A stretch of DNA of 64,000 nucleotides, taken from Arcanobacterium haemolyticum. Lineage in GTDB: Bacteria; Actinomycetota; Actinomycetes; Actinomycetales; Actinomycetaceae. The notes beneath the pieces were generated by a model, which saw only the letters and a program-made list of their open reading frames with translations, searched no databases and was not told the origin of the DNA. The stretch spans positions 62,001 to 126,000 of the forward strand of contig JADYUX010000002.1 in the NCBI GenBank assembly GCA_021532125.1, given 5' to 3'. Position numbers and translations under genes: made by a program. Of the stretch, positions 9,003 through 17,246 are shown one piece after another (position 1 is the stretch's first letter; each line of letters starts with the position of its first letter).

Positions 9003-9318
9003 CGCTCGTACTTCGCTCGATAGGCTCATTGGTGCGCTTGAGACCTTCCATCAGGCTGCAATTACTGCGCCCGATGCTGACGCTCCAAGCGTCCTCGAGG
9101 CAAGTGACGCCCTTGTCGATGCCTACACGCTTTACGATGATGCGCTTTTCACCCAGTATGGGGTGGAGCTGCCTCTCGATATTTATGGGGCGGACGACGA
9201 TTACGACGACGATGATGACGAGGACGACGACCTCGATTACGACGACCTCGACGATGAGGATGAGGATTACGACGAGGATGACGACGAAGATGAGGATGAC
9301 CTCGATTTCTCGGAGTAA
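8992..9318 (+). CDS. Small protein with a poly-acidic C-terminal tail
   Basis: A 108-residue protein. Residues 1-65 form a predicted helical domain (MATDARTSLDRLIGALETFH ...). From about residue 67 to the end nearly every residue is Asp or Glu, with occasional Tyr, Leu or Phe. Small actinobacterial proteins of this build, often left as hypothetical, occur near uppP genes; I recall the type but cannot name a function. The tail could mimic nucleic acid or bind basic proteins or cations, which is speculation. It converges on the aldo/keto-reductase gene, with a shared hairpin between them. The start was chosen from the TAGTCT-N6-ATG spacing. Confidence 0.75.
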   Translation: MATDARTSLDRLIGALETFHQAAITAPDADAPSVLEASDALVDAYTLYDDALFTQYGVELPLDIYGADDDYDDDDDEDDDLDYDDLDDEDEDYDEDDDEDEDDLDFSE

Positions 9319-9341
9319 TCCGCTGGTTAGAGTGTGACCGA

Positions 9342-9373
9342 CGGGGCGGTACGCGAATTCGCGTACCGCCCCG
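9342..9373. terminator. Perfect 32-bp hairpin between convergent genes
   Basis: Perfect 14-bp arms (CGGGGCGGTACGCG at 9342-9355 with CGCGTACCGCCCCG at 9360-9373) flank an AATT loop. It sits between two genes that end toward each other, so it probably terminates both, though there is no strong U-tract. Confidence 0.75.
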
Positions 9374-9398
9374 ACGTGGCTTGGGTGCCTGAGAAGAT

Positions 9399-10337
9399 CT
9401 ATCGGGAGATGTCGTCGAGAGCGTCCACGACGATGTCCGGCAGAGTGAATGTCCCTGACAGTGCTGCATGGAACTGGTTGGCTGTTCGAGCTCCAACGAG
9501 TGCGCAGGAAATCTGCGGGCGTGAGAGCACCCAGGCGAGGGCGACGTCGGAGAGAGATCTACCGAGGCCGTCTGCTGCGCGAGCGAGGGCTTCCACGACT
9601 CGGCGAGGTTTGTCTTGGAGGTAGGGCTCGACGAATGCGGCCAAGTGGTCGGAGGCCGCGCGTGAGGTTGGTGGGATGGATCCGCGATATTTCCCCGTAA
9701 GCACGCCCCGACCGAGTGGTGAGGCGGCGAAGACTCCAAGGCCGGCGTGGGCGGCAAAGGGAAGGAGTTCGTCCTCGCTTGTGCGATTAAGTAGGGAGTA
9801 TTCGGATTCAACAGCGCTCAGTAGTGGAAGATGGCGTTCCGCGAGAAGTTGGTGGAGGAGGGCGGCGCGCCAGGCGGGGTAGCCTGCTACTCCGATGTAG
9901 CGCACGACGCCGTCGTCAACGAGGCCTGCGAGGGTGGAGGCTGTTTCGGAGTCGGGGGCAAAGGCGTCGGGTGCGGGTACAAGGAGGATGTCGATGTAGT
10001 CAGTTCCGAGGCGATCAAGGGATTGTGCTACAGAATCGAGGATCGGTCCGCGGCCGGCGCCGTAGCGTTGTCCGCGTGGTCCGGTCGTGAAGCCGGAGCG
10101 CGTGCAGATGAGGATGTCGGATCGGTTGACGACGTTTCCGATAAGGTCACCGAGTACTGTTTCGGCGGCGCCGTCTCCGAACGCGGGGGAGGTGTCGACG
10201 AGGTTTCCTCCGGCGTCGATGAGGGCTCGTAATTGGCCGGTGGCTTCGTCGGTGCTCGTGTCTCGTCCCCACGTGAGTGTACCGAGTCCTATTTCTCCTA
10301 CTGTGAGGCCAGACCGGCCAACTGTGCGTTCCCTCAT
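9399..10337 (-). CDS. Aldo/keto-reductase-like protein with a degenerate catalytic tetrad
   Basis: A 312-residue TIM-barrel protein of the AKR superfamily, recognisable from RTVGRSGLTVGEIGLGT, LVDTSPAFGDG and GTDYIDILLV. Active AKRs use Asp-Tyr-Lys-His. Here the Asp is kept (D48), but Tyr is replaced by F53, Lys by R80 and the substrate-pocket His by P121. The C-terminal NADP-binding region (SCALVGARTANQ) looks intact, so it may bind cofactor without being a standard oxidoreductase. The start follows TAGGCT-N7-ATG with no Shine-Dalgarno sequence. It is transcribed divergently from uppP. The family call is firm; catalysis is doubtful. Confidence 0.85.
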   Translation of the reverse strand: MRERTVGRSGLTVGEIGLGTLTWGRDTSTDEATGQLRALIDAGGNLVDTSPAFGDGAAETVLGDLIGNVVNRSDILICTRSGFTTGPRGQRYGAGRGPILDSVAQSLDRLGTDYIDILLVPAPDAFAPDSETASTLAGLVDDGVVRYIGVAGYPAWRAALLHQLLAERHLPLLSAVESEYSLLNRTSEDELLPFAAHAGLGVFAASPLGRGVLTGKYRGSIPPTSRAASDHLAAFVEPYLQDKPRRVVEALARAADGLGRSLSDVALAWVLSRPQISCALVGARTANQFHAALSGTFTLPDIVVDALDDISR

Positions 10338-10344
10338 GAACGAC

Positions 10345-10350
10345 AGCCTA
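10345..10350 (-). promoter_or_regulatory. -10 element of a leaderless promoter (AKR-like gene)
   Basis: On the minus strand TAGGCT lies seven bases before the ATG at 10337, with no Shine-Dalgarno sequence. It is back-to-back with the uppP promoter in a 62-bp divergent spacer. Confidence 0.5.
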
Positions 10351-10386
10351 GTGCACGTGAGAGCGGCTTTGCTGGCTGGGCCAGGC

Positions 10387-10392
10387 TATGCT
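10387..10392 (+). promoter_or_regulatory. -10 element of a leaderless promoter (uppP)
   Basis: TATGCT lies seven bases before ATG 10400. The interval has no purine-rich ribosome binding site. This supports ATG 10400 rather than the earlier in-frame codon at 10388, which falls inside the hexamer. Confidence 0.5.
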
Positions 10393-10399
10393 TGCGGCC

Positions 10400-11233
10400 A
10401 TGGGTATTTTCGAAGCAGTTGTTTTGGGTCTTCTTCAGGGCCTCACTGAATTCTTGCCAATTTCGTCGTCGGCACATATTCGTATCTTTGGTGATCTTTT
10501 CGGTTGGGGCGATCCAGGGGCGGCCTTCACGGCCATTATTCAGCTTGGCACGGAGTTTGCCGTGTTGTGCTATTTCTGGAGGGACATTTCGCGAATCATC
10601 TCGAAGTGGTTCCGTGCACTGCCGCTGAAGTGGAAGAATCCTGTTCCCCAAAGCGATCCGGATGTTCGTTTGGGATGGATTGTTATTATCGCGACGCTTC
10701 CCATTTCTATTCTGGGCCTTCTTTTCCAGGACGCTATCGAAACAAGCTTGCGCAATCTCTACATCACGGCTTTCGTCTTGGCAGCTTTCGCTTTGTTGTT
10801 GGCCTGGGCGGATCGCACGTCGAGGCGTTCGCGCTCGCTTGAACAGATGACTGTGCGTGACGGCTTCCTGGTGGGGCTTGGGCAAGCTCTTGCATTGATT
10901 CCTGGTGTGTCGCGTTCGGGCGGCACGATTACTGTGGGTTTGCTTCTTGGCTATACGCGTGAGGCCGCAGCGCGTGCTTCGTTTTTGCTGGCCGTTCCAG
11001 CGGTACTAGCGTCGGGTTTCTTCCAGTTGGCGAAGTCGTCGGGGCAAGGGACTCTTGATCTTGGCCCGACGGTTCTTGCCGCTGTCGTGTCGTTTGTTGT
11101 TGGTTACGCCGTGATTGTGTGGTTCTTGAAGTTGGTATCGACGAAGTCGTACATGCCCTTCGTCGTTTATCGGATCTTGTTGGCCGGGGCGGTTGTGGCT
11201 CTTGTGGCGACGGGAACGATTGCGGCGATTTAA
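10400..11233 (+). CDS. uppP: Undecaprenyl-diphosphatase (UppP/BacA)
   Basis: A 277-residue polytopic membrane enzyme that dephosphorylates undecaprenyl diphosphate, recycling the lipid carrier for peptidoglycan and other wall polymers. The family signatures are GLLQGLTEFLPISSSAH near the N-terminus and GVSRSGGTITVGLLLG in the second half. They hold the Glu/Ser/Arg active-site residues, with several hydrophobic helices between. Length is normal. It stands alone, divergent from the AKR-like gene and ending in a hairpin. Overexpression of this family gives bacitracin tolerance (family knowledge). Confidence 0.96.
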   Translation: MGIFEAVVLGLLQGLTEFLPISSSAHIRIFGDLFGWGDPGAAFTAIIQLGTEFAVLCYFWRDISRIISKWFRALPLKWKNPVPQSDPDVRLGWIVIIATLPISILGLLFQDAIETSLRNLYITAFVLAAFALLLAWADRTSRRSRSLEQMTVRDGFLVGLGQALALIPGVSRSGGTITVGLLLGYTREAAARASFLLAVPAVLASGFFQLAKSSGQGTLDLGPTVLAAVVSFVVGYAVIVWFLKLVSTKSYMPFVVYRILLAGAVVALVATGTIAAI

Positions 11234-11251
11234 GAAAGAAGTGCCGGAGAC

Positions 11252-11282
11252 GTAGGGTGGGAACTATCGGTTCCCACCCTAC
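11252..11282 (+). terminator. Hairpin after uppP
   Basis: A 13-bp perfect stem (GTAGGGTGGGAAC at 11252-11264 with GTTCCCACCCTAC at 11270-11282) has a 5-base loop and starts 19 bp past the uppP stop. No poly-U follows. Confidence 0.65.
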
Positions 11283-11568
11283 AGATTGAGATAGCCTCTA
11301 CGGCGACTGCCAAGATCTTGAGCCAGCTGTTGGCCTTTCGTCTATATCTCCAGATGAGATAAGGGAGAATCTTCAAAGATTCGCGTTATGCAATTCAAGG
11401 TTGTGGCACATGTATATTTCGACGGGTCTTCTGAGTATTAACGGTGGGCATAACGTTGTGATGCATGACCCACCAGGGAGTGCCGTGAAGCTCTTTGTAT
11501 CGATGGAAAAGTCAGTGAGCTTTTGTCATGAGAATGGAAAATGGAGTATTAACTGGACTCTAGGAGAA
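11283..11568. other. Intergenic region without a supported gene
   Basis: No frame here has a ribosome binding site or recognisable product. A hairpin with GGTGGG/CCCACC ends lies near 11443-11473, and the 10-mer GAGTATTAAC occurs twice (11433, 11544). Base composition is more AT-rich than in the flanking genes. Confidence 0.4.
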
Positions 11569-11601
11569 TGTGCCTGCAGCGGTGCAATTGGTGCAGGCAC
11601 A
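11569..11601 (-). terminator. Hairpin after the RecB-like nuclease gene
   Basis: A 10-bp stem (TGTGCCTGCA at 11569-11578 with TGCAGGCACA at 11592-11601) has a 13-base loop, 8 bp past the stop codon of the leftward nuclease gene. Confidence 0.55.
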
Positions 11602-11608
11602 CAAGAGG

Positions 11609-12430
11609 TTACACGTGGGCCGTGCGCAGCGCCTGGGCTCCTTCCTCGCTCATTGCAGGGGCCTCGCCGCCAAAAGCCGGGCACAGATCCTTAAATTTGC
11701 ACCAGCCGCACAAAGGCCCCGTCTGTGTTTCGAAGTGCCCCGAATCAAGGCGCTCGGCAATGTTTGACCACACTGTGTCAAGCTCGCTGGCTAGGGTATC
11801 GACATCCTGAGGGACAGGATCATATGTCAGTGTGCGCCCGTCTTTAAGATAAATGAGCTGCGTGCGCGCAGGTAAACGGGACGTCGATAAATAGAGCGCC
11901 GCAGCGTAAAAACGCATCTGGAAGATCGCATCCGCCTGGTAGCGCGGCGCCGGAGATTTGCCCGTCTTATAATCAACAACCCTCGTTGCGCCGTTAGGTG
12001 CCTCGTCGATACGATCCACTATCCCGCGGATATGCAGACCTGACGGCAGCGTGGTGTTGACGAACTGTTCGCGCGCTTTCGGGGCGAGGAACTGAGGTTT
12101 TTCCATTGCGAAATAGTTGCCCACGAGATCGCGTGCCGATTCGAGCCAGGTAGAAAAATGATCCTCAGACTCAAAGAGATCGCGGTCTGTTGGGGATGTG
12201 GCAAGGTGCTCACTCCACCGCGTTTCTATGCTTGCGCACGCGTTTTCTCTGGTTCGTTCCATCGGGGGAAGATCGAAAAGATGCTCCAAGACTGAATGGA
12301 CGAGCGTGCCACGCAATGCTTCAAGCGACGGCGGCTCGGGGAGCTTATCGATCACTCTGAATCGAAACATGAGCGGGCATTGCTTGAAATCTTTTGCCCG
12401 TGAAGGAGAAAGAGCTGCGGTTCTTGCCAT
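11609..12430 (-). CDS. RecB-family PD-(D/E)XK nuclease with probable Fe-S cysteines
   Basis: A 273-residue stand-alone RecB-like exonuclease domain. Its motifs are LSPSRAKDFKQCPLMFRFR (N-terminal Cys), RGTLVHSVLEHLF, GIVDRID and VVDYKTGK (catalytic Asp and Lys). CGWCKFKDLCPAF at the C-terminus adds three Cys that, with the first, match the four-Cys Fe-S clamp of AddB and Cas4-like nucleases. It should act on DNA ends in repair. Homologues sit beside trmI and the proteasome-ATPase gene in other actinobacteria, as here. A LexA-like box lies 34 bp upstream, and TAGGCT-N7-ATG indicates a leaderless start. That decides for ATG 12430 over the upstream in-frame codon at 12460. Confidence 0.88.
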   Translation of the reverse strand: MARTAALSPSRAKDFKQCPLMFRFRVIDKLPEPPSLEALRGTLVHSVLEHLFDLPPMERTRENACASIETRWSEHLATSPTDRDLFESEDHFSTWLESARDLVGNYFAMEKPQFLAPKAREQFVNTTLPSGLHIRGIVDRIDEAPNGATRVVDYKTGKSPAPRYQADAIFQMRFYAAALYLSTSRLPARTQLIYLKDGRTLTYDPVPQDVDTLASELDTVWSNIAERLDSGHFETQTGPLCGWCKFKDLCPAFGGEAPAMSEEGAQALRTAHV

Positions 12431-12437
12431 GGGAACT

Positions 12438-12443
12438 AGCCTA
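12438..12443 (-). promoter_or_regulatory. -10 element of the nuclease promoter
   Basis: On the minus strand TAGGCT lies seven bases before ATG 12430. An overlapping reading, TATAGG, lies 17 bases from a TTCGAT -35-like hexamer (12463-12468) that is part of the LexA-like box. Confidence 0.5.
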
Positions 12444-12463
12444 TAACTCGGCAGCGACAAAAA

Positions 12464-12479
12464 TCGAACACATTTTCGC
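12464..12479. promoter_or_regulatory. LexA-like SOS box upstream of the RecB-like nuclease
   Basis: TCGAACACATTTTCGC agrees with the actinobacterial SOS consensus TCGAAC-N4-GTTCGA in 10 of its 12 defined positions. It overlaps the predicted -35 of the leftward nuclease gene, where bound LexA would block RNA polymerase. It lies about 75 bp from the divergent trmI promoter element and could affect that too. Confidence 0.55.
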
Positions 12480-12553
12480 CACCTGGCAGCGAGTCATGAA
12501 AGCGCCGCCAACGTCACACGCCGGCTCGTTTCGCGGGTGTAGGCGGACCAACG

Positions 12554-12559
12554 TAGGAT
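12554..12559 (+). promoter_or_regulatory. -10 element of a (near-)leaderless promoter (trmI)
   Basis: TAGGAT lies eight bases before ATG 12568, the start that matches the usual N-terminus of the family. The AGGA inside it is the only purine run nearby, so a leadered message with a weak ribosome binding site is the alternative. Confidence 0.4.
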
Positions 12560-12567
12560 TGCCTGTC

Positions 12568-13722
12568 ATGAACGAAGCTCACCGCAGACGAGGCCCGTTC
12601 CGCGCAGGCGAACGAGTCCAGCTCACCGATCCTAAAGGCCGCCAGTACACCATCTCACTGACGGAAGATGGGTACTTCCAGTCTACGCGTGGCTCGTTTC
12701 GACATAGCGAACTGATCGGAGCCGATGAGGGAACTGTCCTCGAAACGCAGGACGGGCGACGACTCTTAGCGCTTCGCCCGCTCATTTCCGACTACGTGTT
12801 GTCGATGCCGCGTGGCGCAACCGTTGTCTACCCCAAGGATGCTGCGCAAATCGTCCATATTGCTGATGTCTTCCCTGGGGCGCGCGTGTTTGAAGCGGGG
12901 GTGGGCTCTGGAGCTCTTTCTATGAGCCTCCTCAACGCTCTTGGTCCGGACGGGCATCTCACGTCTGCGGAGCTGCGCCCTGAATTTGCTGAAATCGCCC
13001 AAGGTAACGTCACGTCGTGGATGGGCGGAGAGATGCCGAACTGGGATGTCGTCGTCAGGGAAGCATCCGAGGTACTCGATTCGCTGGAGAACAGCAGCCT
13101 CGACCATGTCATCCTCGACATGCTTGCCCCGTGGGATCAGATTGAACCCGCTGCCCGCGCTCTGCGCCCTGGAGGCGTGATTCTCGCCTACGTGGCCACC
13201 ACAACTCAGATGTCAAGATTCGTCGAAACCCTTCGCGAATCCCAGTGCTACACGGAACCCCAGGCGAGCGAAACTCTCGTACGCACATGGCACCTTGAAG
13301 GACTTGCCGTTCGTCCAGACCATCGTATGGTCGCACACACAGGATTCCTCGTTGTGGCGCGGCGCTTGGCCTCTGGATCGGAACCGTTGGTGCAGAAACG
13401 TCGCCCGGCGAAGGCCGCATATTCTGAGGCCTTCGACTGGGAGAGCGACGAAGGCCTTGCCGAACGCACGATTTCACCAAAGAAACTTCGTCGCGTACGC
13501 CGTGATGTTGCGCATCGAGCCGACGTGGAAGCTACGGGTAATTCTGCTGGCGGTGAGCATGGAGCGCGTATCCGTGAACGTATCGAATCGGAGATTGCAG
13601 TAACGAACGAGGAACGTCGCCGGGCGCGAGCTCAGGCTCGGGCCGAACGCGCAAAGGATGCCACCGGCGAAGCGCCTGGCCTAGATAACTCCCGCGATAC
13701 AGCGGGCGAACGCGCCGATTAG
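12568..13722 (+). CDS. trmI: tRNA (adenine(58)-N1)-methyltransferase TrmI
   Basis: A 384-residue SAM-dependent enzyme forming m1A58 in the tRNA T-loop. The N-terminal beta-rich domain (RRGPFRAGERVQLTDPKGR) precedes a Rossmann methyltransferase fold with SAM motif FEAGVGSGALSMSLL (about residue 110) and DHVILDMLAPW. The last 60-70 residues are an Arg/Glu-rich charged tail, longer than the core family needs. The gene directly precedes the proteasome-type ATPase arc, as is usual in actinobacteria. An open frame continues upstream to 12394, but those residues look non-coding and ATG 12568 fits the family start. Confidence 0.93.
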   Translation: MNEAHRRRGPFRAGERVQLTDPKGRQYTISLTEDGYFQSTRGSFRHSELIGADEGTVLETQDGRRLLALRPLISDYVLSMPRGATVVYPKDAAQIVHIADVFPGARVFEAGVGSGALSMSLLNALGPDGHLTSAELRPEFAEIAQGNVTSWMGGEMPNWDVVVREASEVLDSLENSSLDHVILDMLAPWDQIEPAARALRPGGVILAYVATTTQMSRFVETLRESQCYTEPQASETLVRTWHLEGLAVRPDHRMVAHTGFLVVARRLASGSEPLVQKRRPAKAAYSEAFDWESDEGLAERTISPKKLRRVRRDVAHRADVEATGNSAGGEHGARIRERIESEIAVTNEERRRARAQARAERAKDATGEAPGLDNSRDTAGERAD

Positions 13723-13813
13723 GTGACGAAAGCTACTTCACCCGATCCGCTGCCGTGGCGCTTGCCTTCCACTACTTCCTTGTCAACGTGACGAGATACC
13801 TAGATGCGTCCCG

Positions 13814-13840
13814 TTGAGGGACCTTCATCTGACCTAGAAT
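13814..13840 (+). promoter_or_regulatory. Candidate promoter of the arc-dop-pup-pafA locus
   Basis: TTGAGG (13814-13819) and TAGAAT (13835-13840) are separated by 15 bp, slightly short of optimal. The message would have a leader of about 20 bases with GAAGGG before the arc start. Confidence 0.4.
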
Positions 13841-13868
13841 TGAGGAAGTTAAACGACGAAGGGTGAGA

Positions 13869-15524
13869 ATGTCACAAGGTCCTGGCGAACTCTACGAACT
13901 GCGCCAAGAAGTCATGTCCCTCGAGGAAAAGAACGATCGGCTTGCAAAGTCGCTCAAAGCTGCGCGCGAGCGCATCCAAGTTCTCGGGGATCAACTCGAC
14001 GCCCTCTCGAAGCCTCCCGCATCCTATGGGGTTTTTCTTCAGGCGCATCCGATTGAGCATACTGTCGATGCCCTTGTCGGTGGGCGCAAAATGAATGTCA
14101 CGGTGTCCTCTACCATCGATATCGCTGCCCTTCACCCAGGCCAGGAACTCCTCCTTAACGAGCAACTTGTCGTTATCGGGGTGTCGTCGTATGAAAATAC
14201 AGGTAGCCTCGTCAACGTTGAGCTTGTCCTCGACGAGGAGCGTGTACTCGTCAAGATTCATGCTGACGAATCCCGCGTCATGCGCGTGGGAGGCCGCTTG
14301 AGTACCGGCCGTATCCGAGTGGGGGATACGGTGCTCGCCGATCTGCGCACGGGGTTCATTCTTGAGCACGTCGAGCGCCCGGACGTGGAGCATCTTCTCC
14401 TTGAGGAGGTCCCGGATGTTTCCTACGAAGATATCGGTGGCTTGTCTTCTCAAATCGAGCAGATCAAAGACACCGTCGAGCTTCCCTTCGAACAGCCTGG
14501 TCTCTACCGCGAGCATGGCCTGAAGCCACCTAAAGGAGTACTTCTTTACGGGCCTCCTGGCTGCGGTAAAACGCTCATTGCCAAAGCTGTCGCCACATCC
14601 TTGGCCCGGAATGCTGCTGAACGGTCGGGCTCACATTCGAGTTCGGCACGCTCGTACTTCCTCAACATTAAGGGTCCGCAGCTTCTCGATAAGTATGTCG
14701 GTGAAACCGAGCGCCAGATCCGCGAGATTTTCTCCCGTGCGCGTGACCGCGCGGCGCACGGTATCCCTGTCGTGATTTTCTTCGACGAGATGGAAGCTCT
14801 TTTCCGTACGCGAGGCTCAGGAGTTTCCTCAGATGTGGAGACGACCGTTGTGCCGCAGCTCCTCGCTGAAATCGACGGTGTTGAGCAGCTTGAGAATGTC
14901 ATCGTGATCGGTGCTTCGAACCGTGAAGACATGATTGATCCAGCGATTTTGAGGCCAGGCCGCCTTGACGTGAAGATCCGGATCGAACGCCCCACGCAGG
15001 AGGGATGCCTGGATATTCTCAGCAAGTACTTGACATCGGATCTTCCTCTCCGGGATGAGGATGTGCGCAGCTTCGGAGGGCGTGCCGAAGCAGCTCGTGC
15101 GTTGCGTGAGGCAGCCGTTGAGGCGCTGTTCGCGCGGACTCCAGCCAACGAATACGTGGAAGTGACGTACGCCAGCGGCGTTCGCGAAGTCCTGTACATT
15201 GCCGACTTCGTCTCAGGAGCCATGCTCGCTGCAATCGTTGATCGCACGAAGAAGCTCGCCATTAAGGATCTTCTTGCCCACGGTGTTCGTGGTATCAGTG
15301 TTGCGCACGTGCGTGAGGCTGTTCGCCAGGAGATCCAGGAGAACGAAGAGCTTGCCATCGTGACAAGCCCCGAAGAATGGGCTCGTGTCAATGGCCGTTC
15401 GCGGGCCGAGCGCGTCACCGCGGTGCGTCCCCTCGGCACACGTGAACCACAGCCGCAGGTTTCTCAACCGACACAGCGGGCCGTTCATCACTGGGATGGG
15501 GTAGTCCCAGATTCATTAATTTAG
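13869..15524 (+). CDS. arc: Proteasome-associated-type AAA ATPase (ARC/Mpa)
   Basis: A 551-residue hexameric unfoldase for pupylated proteins. It has an N-terminal coiled coil (about 5-48) that binds Pup, two OB-like domains (about 50-170) and an AAA module. The AAA module has Walker A GPPGCGKT (228-235), pore loop KYVGET (275-280), Walker B VVIFFDE (301-307) and the second-region motif ILRPGRLDVKI. Mycobacterial Mpa ends in a QYL-type motif that docks on the 20S core. This protein ends in VVPDSLI and lacks it, as in corynebacterial ARC, which fits the missing prcBA genes. ATG 13869 with GAAGGG upstream was preferred to GTG 13863. The dop, pup and pafA genes follow. Confidence 0.95.
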   Translation: MSQGPGELYELRQEVMSLEEKNDRLAKSLKAARERIQVLGDQLDALSKPPASYGVFLQAHPIEHTVDALVGGRKMNVTVSSTIDIAALHPGQELLLNEQLVVIGVSSYENTGSLVNVELVLDEERVLVKIHADESRVMRVGGRLSTGRIRVGDTVLADLRTGFILEHVERPDVEHLLLEEVPDVSYEDIGGLSSQIEQIKDTVELPFEQPGLYREHGLKPPKGVLLYGPPGCGKTLIAKAVATSLARNAAERSGSHSSSARSYFLNIKGPQLLDKYVGETERQIREIFSRARDRAAHGIPVVIFFDEMEALFRTRGSGVSSDVETTVVPQLLAEIDGVEQLENVIVIGASNREDMIDPAILRPGRLDVKIRIERPTQEGCLDILSKYLTSDLPLRDEDVRSFGGRAEAARALREAAVEALFARTPANEYVEVTYASGVREVLYIADFVSGAMLAAIVDRTKKLAIKDLLAHGVRGISVAHVREAVRQEIQENEELAIVTSPEEWARVNGRSRAERVTAVRPLGTREPQPQVSQPTQRAVHHWDGVVPDSLI

Positions 15525-15617
15525 GTCGATGGGTTGACGAGCTTGCGGAGAGATGAGTACCTCCCTTACTCCTTCACAGGCATGAGAATTCCGTAGGGAA
15601 AGACGGTAAAGGACAAC

Positions 15618-17201
15618 ATGAGCGCTAAACGAATCATCGGTATGGAAACTGAGTTCGGCATCCTTGAGCCTAGCGATCCGCATGCTAATCCGGTGGCACT
15701 CTCGTCGAATATCGTCGAGGCATACGGTGGTGCCGGTTCGGCTAGTAGCGAGGCTGGGCCGATCCGCTGGGATTTCCACGGAGAAGATCCGCTCAATGAT
15801 GCGCGAGGTTTCCGCCTGGAACGCGCAGCGGCGCACCCCTCTCAGCTCACGGATAATCCCGACGAACTTGCCCCATCGGGCGACGTGCGTGTTGAAGCTA
15901 TTCCACGGGCGGCCGATCGTATGCGTCCACGCGCCGCGAATGCTGTCCTTATGAATGGCGCTCGTCTCTACGTGGACCACGCGCATCCGGAGTATTCTGC
16001 ACCCGAAACTGCGAACCCTCGTGAAGCAGTGCTGTGGGATCGCGCTGGCGAAGTAGTTATGCGTGAAGCCATGGATCTCATGCGGGCGCAAGGGCGCGAA
16101 CTCGTCGTATATAAAAACAATGTCGACGGTAAGGGCGCAGCCTACGGTTCACACGAAAACTACCTTGTGAGTCGTGACGTGGACTTCACAGATATTATTC
16201 GTTACCTCACGCCATTCTTCGTCACTCGGCCGATTCTCTGTGGTGCGGGCAGGGTGGGGCTTGGCCAGCGCAGTGAGGAACCCGGGTTCCAGATTTCTCA
16301 GCGCGCTGACTACGTGGAAAACGATATCGGCCTGGAAACTACGTTCAATCGCCCGATTATCAACACGCGCGACGAACCTCATGCTGACGCGCAATTGTGG
16401 CGCCGCCTCCACGTCATTGGGGGAGACGCAAACCTTTTCGATGTGTCAAATCTTCTGAAGGTTGGTACGACATCGCTCGTATTGTGGCTTCTCGAAACAG
16501 GAGAGATCCCGCTTGAGCTCGATTCCATTGTGATCGACGAGCCGGTGCCGGCCACGTGGGAAGTTTCCCAGGACCCAACGCTTACGCACCGTATTGAGAT
16601 GCGTGATGGCTCATCGCGTACGGCGCTGGAAATCCAGCAGGTCTATCTCGACGTCGTGCGTGCAGCTGTCGAGCGACGAGGCGAGCCGGATTTTGACACT
16701 GCTGAGATTCTCACACGCTGGCAGCAGGTTCTTGATGCACTCCGTACAGACATCTTCTCAGCGGCAGGTCAAGTGGAGTGGGTCGCGAAGTACGCCCTGC
16801 TGGAGAGGATGCGTCGGCGCGGCAATCTGTCGTGGGACGACGATAAGCTCCGCGCGTTGGACCTGCAGTGGCACGATCTGCGTCCTGAGCGTTCGATCGT
16901 CGCAAAGCTGGATGCCGCAGGGAAGGTGGAGCGGATCTTTTCTGACGACGAGGTGCGCTACGCCGCAATGCACGCGCCAGAGTCTACGCGCGCCTATCTG
17001 CGCGGTGGCCTCATCACAAAGTTCCCGCGCAACGTGGAATCGGCAGGATGGGACGGCATCGTTCTCGATGTCCCAGGGTACGAGGATCTTGTCCGGCTTC
17101 CGCTCATGCGCCCTGCACGAGCAACAAAAGACCTCGTCGGTCCAATTCTCGACAGCGCCGCAGACATCGAGGATTTCCTCATGCGGCTCACTACTCACTA
17201 A
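15618..17201 (+). CDS. dop: Deamidase/depupylase of Pup (Dop)
   Basis: A 527-residue glutamine-synthetase-like enzyme of the Pup pathway. It converts the C-terminal Gln of Pup to Glu and also removes Pup from substrates. Evidence is the N-terminal GMETEFGI (metal and ATP ligands E10 and E12), ARLYVDHAHPEYS with D120 at the catalytic-Asp position, and NTRDEPHAD in the core. Residues about 42-95 form the extra Dop loop absent from PafA. The longer length and DHAHPEYS, against DVGSHPEYA in PafA, separate the two paralogues. AAAGGA lies upstream of the ATG. It sits between arc and pup, and Pup here ends in GGQ, so the deamidase activity is needed. Confidence 0.95.
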   Translation: MSAKRIIGMETEFGILEPSDPHANPVALSSNIVEAYGGAGSASSEAGPIRWDFHGEDPLNDARGFRLERAAAHPSQLTDNPDELAPSGDVRVEAIPRAADRMRPRAANAVLMNGARLYVDHAHPEYSAPETANPREAVLWDRAGEVVMREAMDLMRAQGRELVVYKNNVDGKGAAYGSHENYLVSRDVDFTDIIRYLTPFFVTRPILCGAGRVGLGQRSEEPGFQISQRADYVENDIGLETTFNRPIINTRDEPHADAQLWRRLHVIGGDANLFDVSNLLKVGTTSLVLWLLETGEIPLELDSIVIDEPVPATWEVSQDPTLTHRIEMRDGSSRTALEIQQVYLDVVRAAVERRGEPDFDTAEILTRWQQVLDALRTDIFSAAGQVEWVAKYALLERMRRRGNLSWDDDKLRALDLQWHDLRPERSIVAKLDAAGKVERIFSDDEVRYAAMHAPESTRAYLRGGLITKFPRNVESAGWDGIVLDVPGYEDLVRLPLMRPARATKDLVGPILDSAADIEDFLMRLTTH

Positions 17202-17246
17202 ACTCACCGAGCTCTCAATCAGCTCGGACTATGTAGGAGGCAGATT

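Noticed and set aside
11401-11694. Plus-strand frame between uppP and the nuclease gene
   Set aside because: It crosses the terminator hairpin and the end of the opposite gene. No ribosome binding site or family is recognisable.
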